Shown piece by piece: positions 63,282 to 64,000 of a stretch of DNA of 64,000 nucleotides. The notes below the pieces were generated by a model, which saw nothing but the letters and a program-made list of their open reading frames with translations, was not told where the DNA came from and ran no database searches. Numbering within the stretch: position 1 is the first letter of the stretch; every line of letters starts with the position of its first letter. The position numbers and the translations under genes are program-made. The DNA is taken from NCBI RefSeq assembly GCF_014803405.1, contig NZ_JACYFG010000013.1:62001-126000 (forward strand), written 5' to 3'. Source of the DNA: Pelagicoccus enzymogenes (GTDB taxonomy: Bacteria > Verrucomicrobiota > Verrucomicrobiia > Opitutales > Opitutaceae).

Positions 63282-63285
63282 GCCA

Positions 63286-64000
63286 ATGAAAGCTCTCGTA
63301 CTAATCTTTGGATACATGGTAACCATCGCAGCGACCTTTGCCTCGCCGCCGGTAGACTCAACGCCCATGCGTCTCATCCCCAAGGGGCAATACGAACCCC
63401 TCTTCACTTCGCCCGACCAGCCGAAACGACAGAACGTCGCCAGCTTCGAGCTCGACGAGCACCCCGTATCGAACCGCCAGTTTCTCGCGTTCGTTACCGA
63501 GAATCCCCGCTGGCAACGCTCGCGCGTTTCACCTCTTTTCGCCGACGAGACCTACTTGAACCATTGGGAGAGCGACACACGACTCGGCGCCGCCCTCGAA
63601 CCCTATGCCGACTATCCTGTCGTAAACATATCCTGGTACGCCGCGCGAGCCTACGCGAGTTGGGCGGGCAAACGCTTGCCCACTCAGGCCGAATGGGAGT
63701 ACGCAGCCCTCGCGAGCGAATCCTCCGCCAATGGTCGGGAAGATCCCAGCTACCACCAACGCATCCTCGAATGGTACGGACGTCCAAATCTTGGATACGC
63801 GGACCAAGCTCCGGGTAGCTTTCGTAACGTCCACGGAATCTATGACCTTCACGGACTCGTCTGGGAATGGGTAGAGGACTTCAATACCTCGCTCACCACC
63901 GGCGAATCCCGCGGCGACACCGGACTCGAGCGAAAATTCTTCTGCGGCAGCGCCTCGGTCGGCGCATCCGACTTCAAGGACTACGCCGCTTTCATGCGCT
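63286..64000 (+). CDS. Formylglycine-generating-enzyme family protein (NirV-like), cut by right edge
   Basis: The ATG at 63286 lies 4 bp after the nnrS stop. The visible 238 residues begin with a signal peptide-like segment (MKALVLIFGYMVTIAATFAS). The FGE-sulfatase fold text follows: 'FELDEHPVSNRQFLAFV', 'YPVVNISWYAARAYASWAGKRLPTQAEWEYAA' and 'DLHGLVWEWVEDF'. NirV proteins, found next to nirK or NO-related genes, belong to this family, and the coupling to nnrS supports that reading. The active-site cysteines of true FGE cannot be checked because the C-terminus is missing. Confidence 0.88.
   Translation, partial: MKALVLIFGYMVTIAATFASPPVDSTPMRLIPKGQYEPLFTSPDQPKRQNVASFELDEHPVSNRQFLAFVTENPRWQRSRVSPLFADETYLNHWESDTRLGAALEPYADYPVVNISWYAARAYASWAGKRLPTQAEWEYAALASESSANGREDPSYHQRILEWYGRPNLGYADQAPGSFRNVHGIYDLHGLVWEWVEDFNTSLTTGESRGDTGLERKFFCGSASVGASDFKDYAAFMR

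Overview
The window reads as chromosomal DNA from a Verrucomicrobiota bacterium, most likely class Opitutae and perhaps Pelagicoccus-like. This is inferred from gene content: a pseudopilin set resembling the 'Verru_Chthon cassette', a PVC-type cytochrome-c/propeller protein, very large secreted proteins built of He_PIG (putative Ig) repeats, the RhaI-type rhamnose route, and Ccs-type (ResB/CcsA) cytochrome c maturation. Genes are densely packed, often with 4-bp ATGA overlaps. No rRNA, CRISPR array, insertion sequence or phage gene was seen.

Layout. 1-4033 (minus): five pseudopilin-like genes, the last running off the left edge, preceded by an orphan cheB. 5455-7264 (minus): trpS and a hexapeptide-repeat protein. 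7446-7634: two tRNA-Gly(GCC). 7848-10580 (minus): a PAS histidine kinase and an NtrC-type sigma-54 activator, separated by a long inverted repeat. 10753-17920 (plus): a duplicated-domain lipoprotein with ResB and CcsA, then a short protein, an HDOD protein and a hybrid kinase. 17930-24946 (minus): clpB, a two-gene sodium:solute symporter, and an RG-rich protein of unknown function. 25105-25905: a duplicated tRNA-Leu(GAG) unit that also carries tRNA-tail fragments. 26284-35409 (plus): a 2543-residue He_PIG-repeat protein and a 480-residue relative. 35693-41999: rhaB and rhaI, divergent from an AraC regulator and a haem/propeller protein. 42152-45618 (minus): an SDR, Gfo/Idh, TIM-barrel isomerase and XRE-cupin cluster. 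45943-48999: a PEGA-domain protein divergent from typA. 49147-54832 (minus): a receiver protein, IMPase-like phosphatase, CHK-type kinase, glycine-rich-domain protein, a PRMT-like methyltransferase and an aldo/keto reductase. 54999-56799 (plus): a secreted unknown and a YchJ-like protein. 56876-61368 (minus): PGPGW protein, a diiron-ferritin-like/ATP-grasp-like fusion, a propeller lactonase and an unknown. 61523-64000: a tRNA-Gln 3' fragment followed by nnrS and a formylglycine-generating-enzyme-family gene cut by the right edge, possibly the start of an integrated island.

How the parts may work together. The cytochrome c maturation genes, the haem CxxCH protein and the nnrS pair point to a respiratory organism with some nitrogen-oxide handling. 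The rhamnose genes, their AraC regulator and the sugar-oxidoreductase cluster suggest use of deoxysugars from polysaccharides. The most unusual items are the tRNA-Leu duplication with a hairpin element inside a tRNA tail, the PRMT-like enzyme next to a glycine-rich protein, the ferritin-like/ATP-grasp-like fusion, and the tRNA-Gln scar. Coding starts were chosen from overlaps, Shine-Dalgarno matches, signal peptides and family length. Many genes here have no clear Shine-Dalgarno sequence, so some starts remain uncertain.
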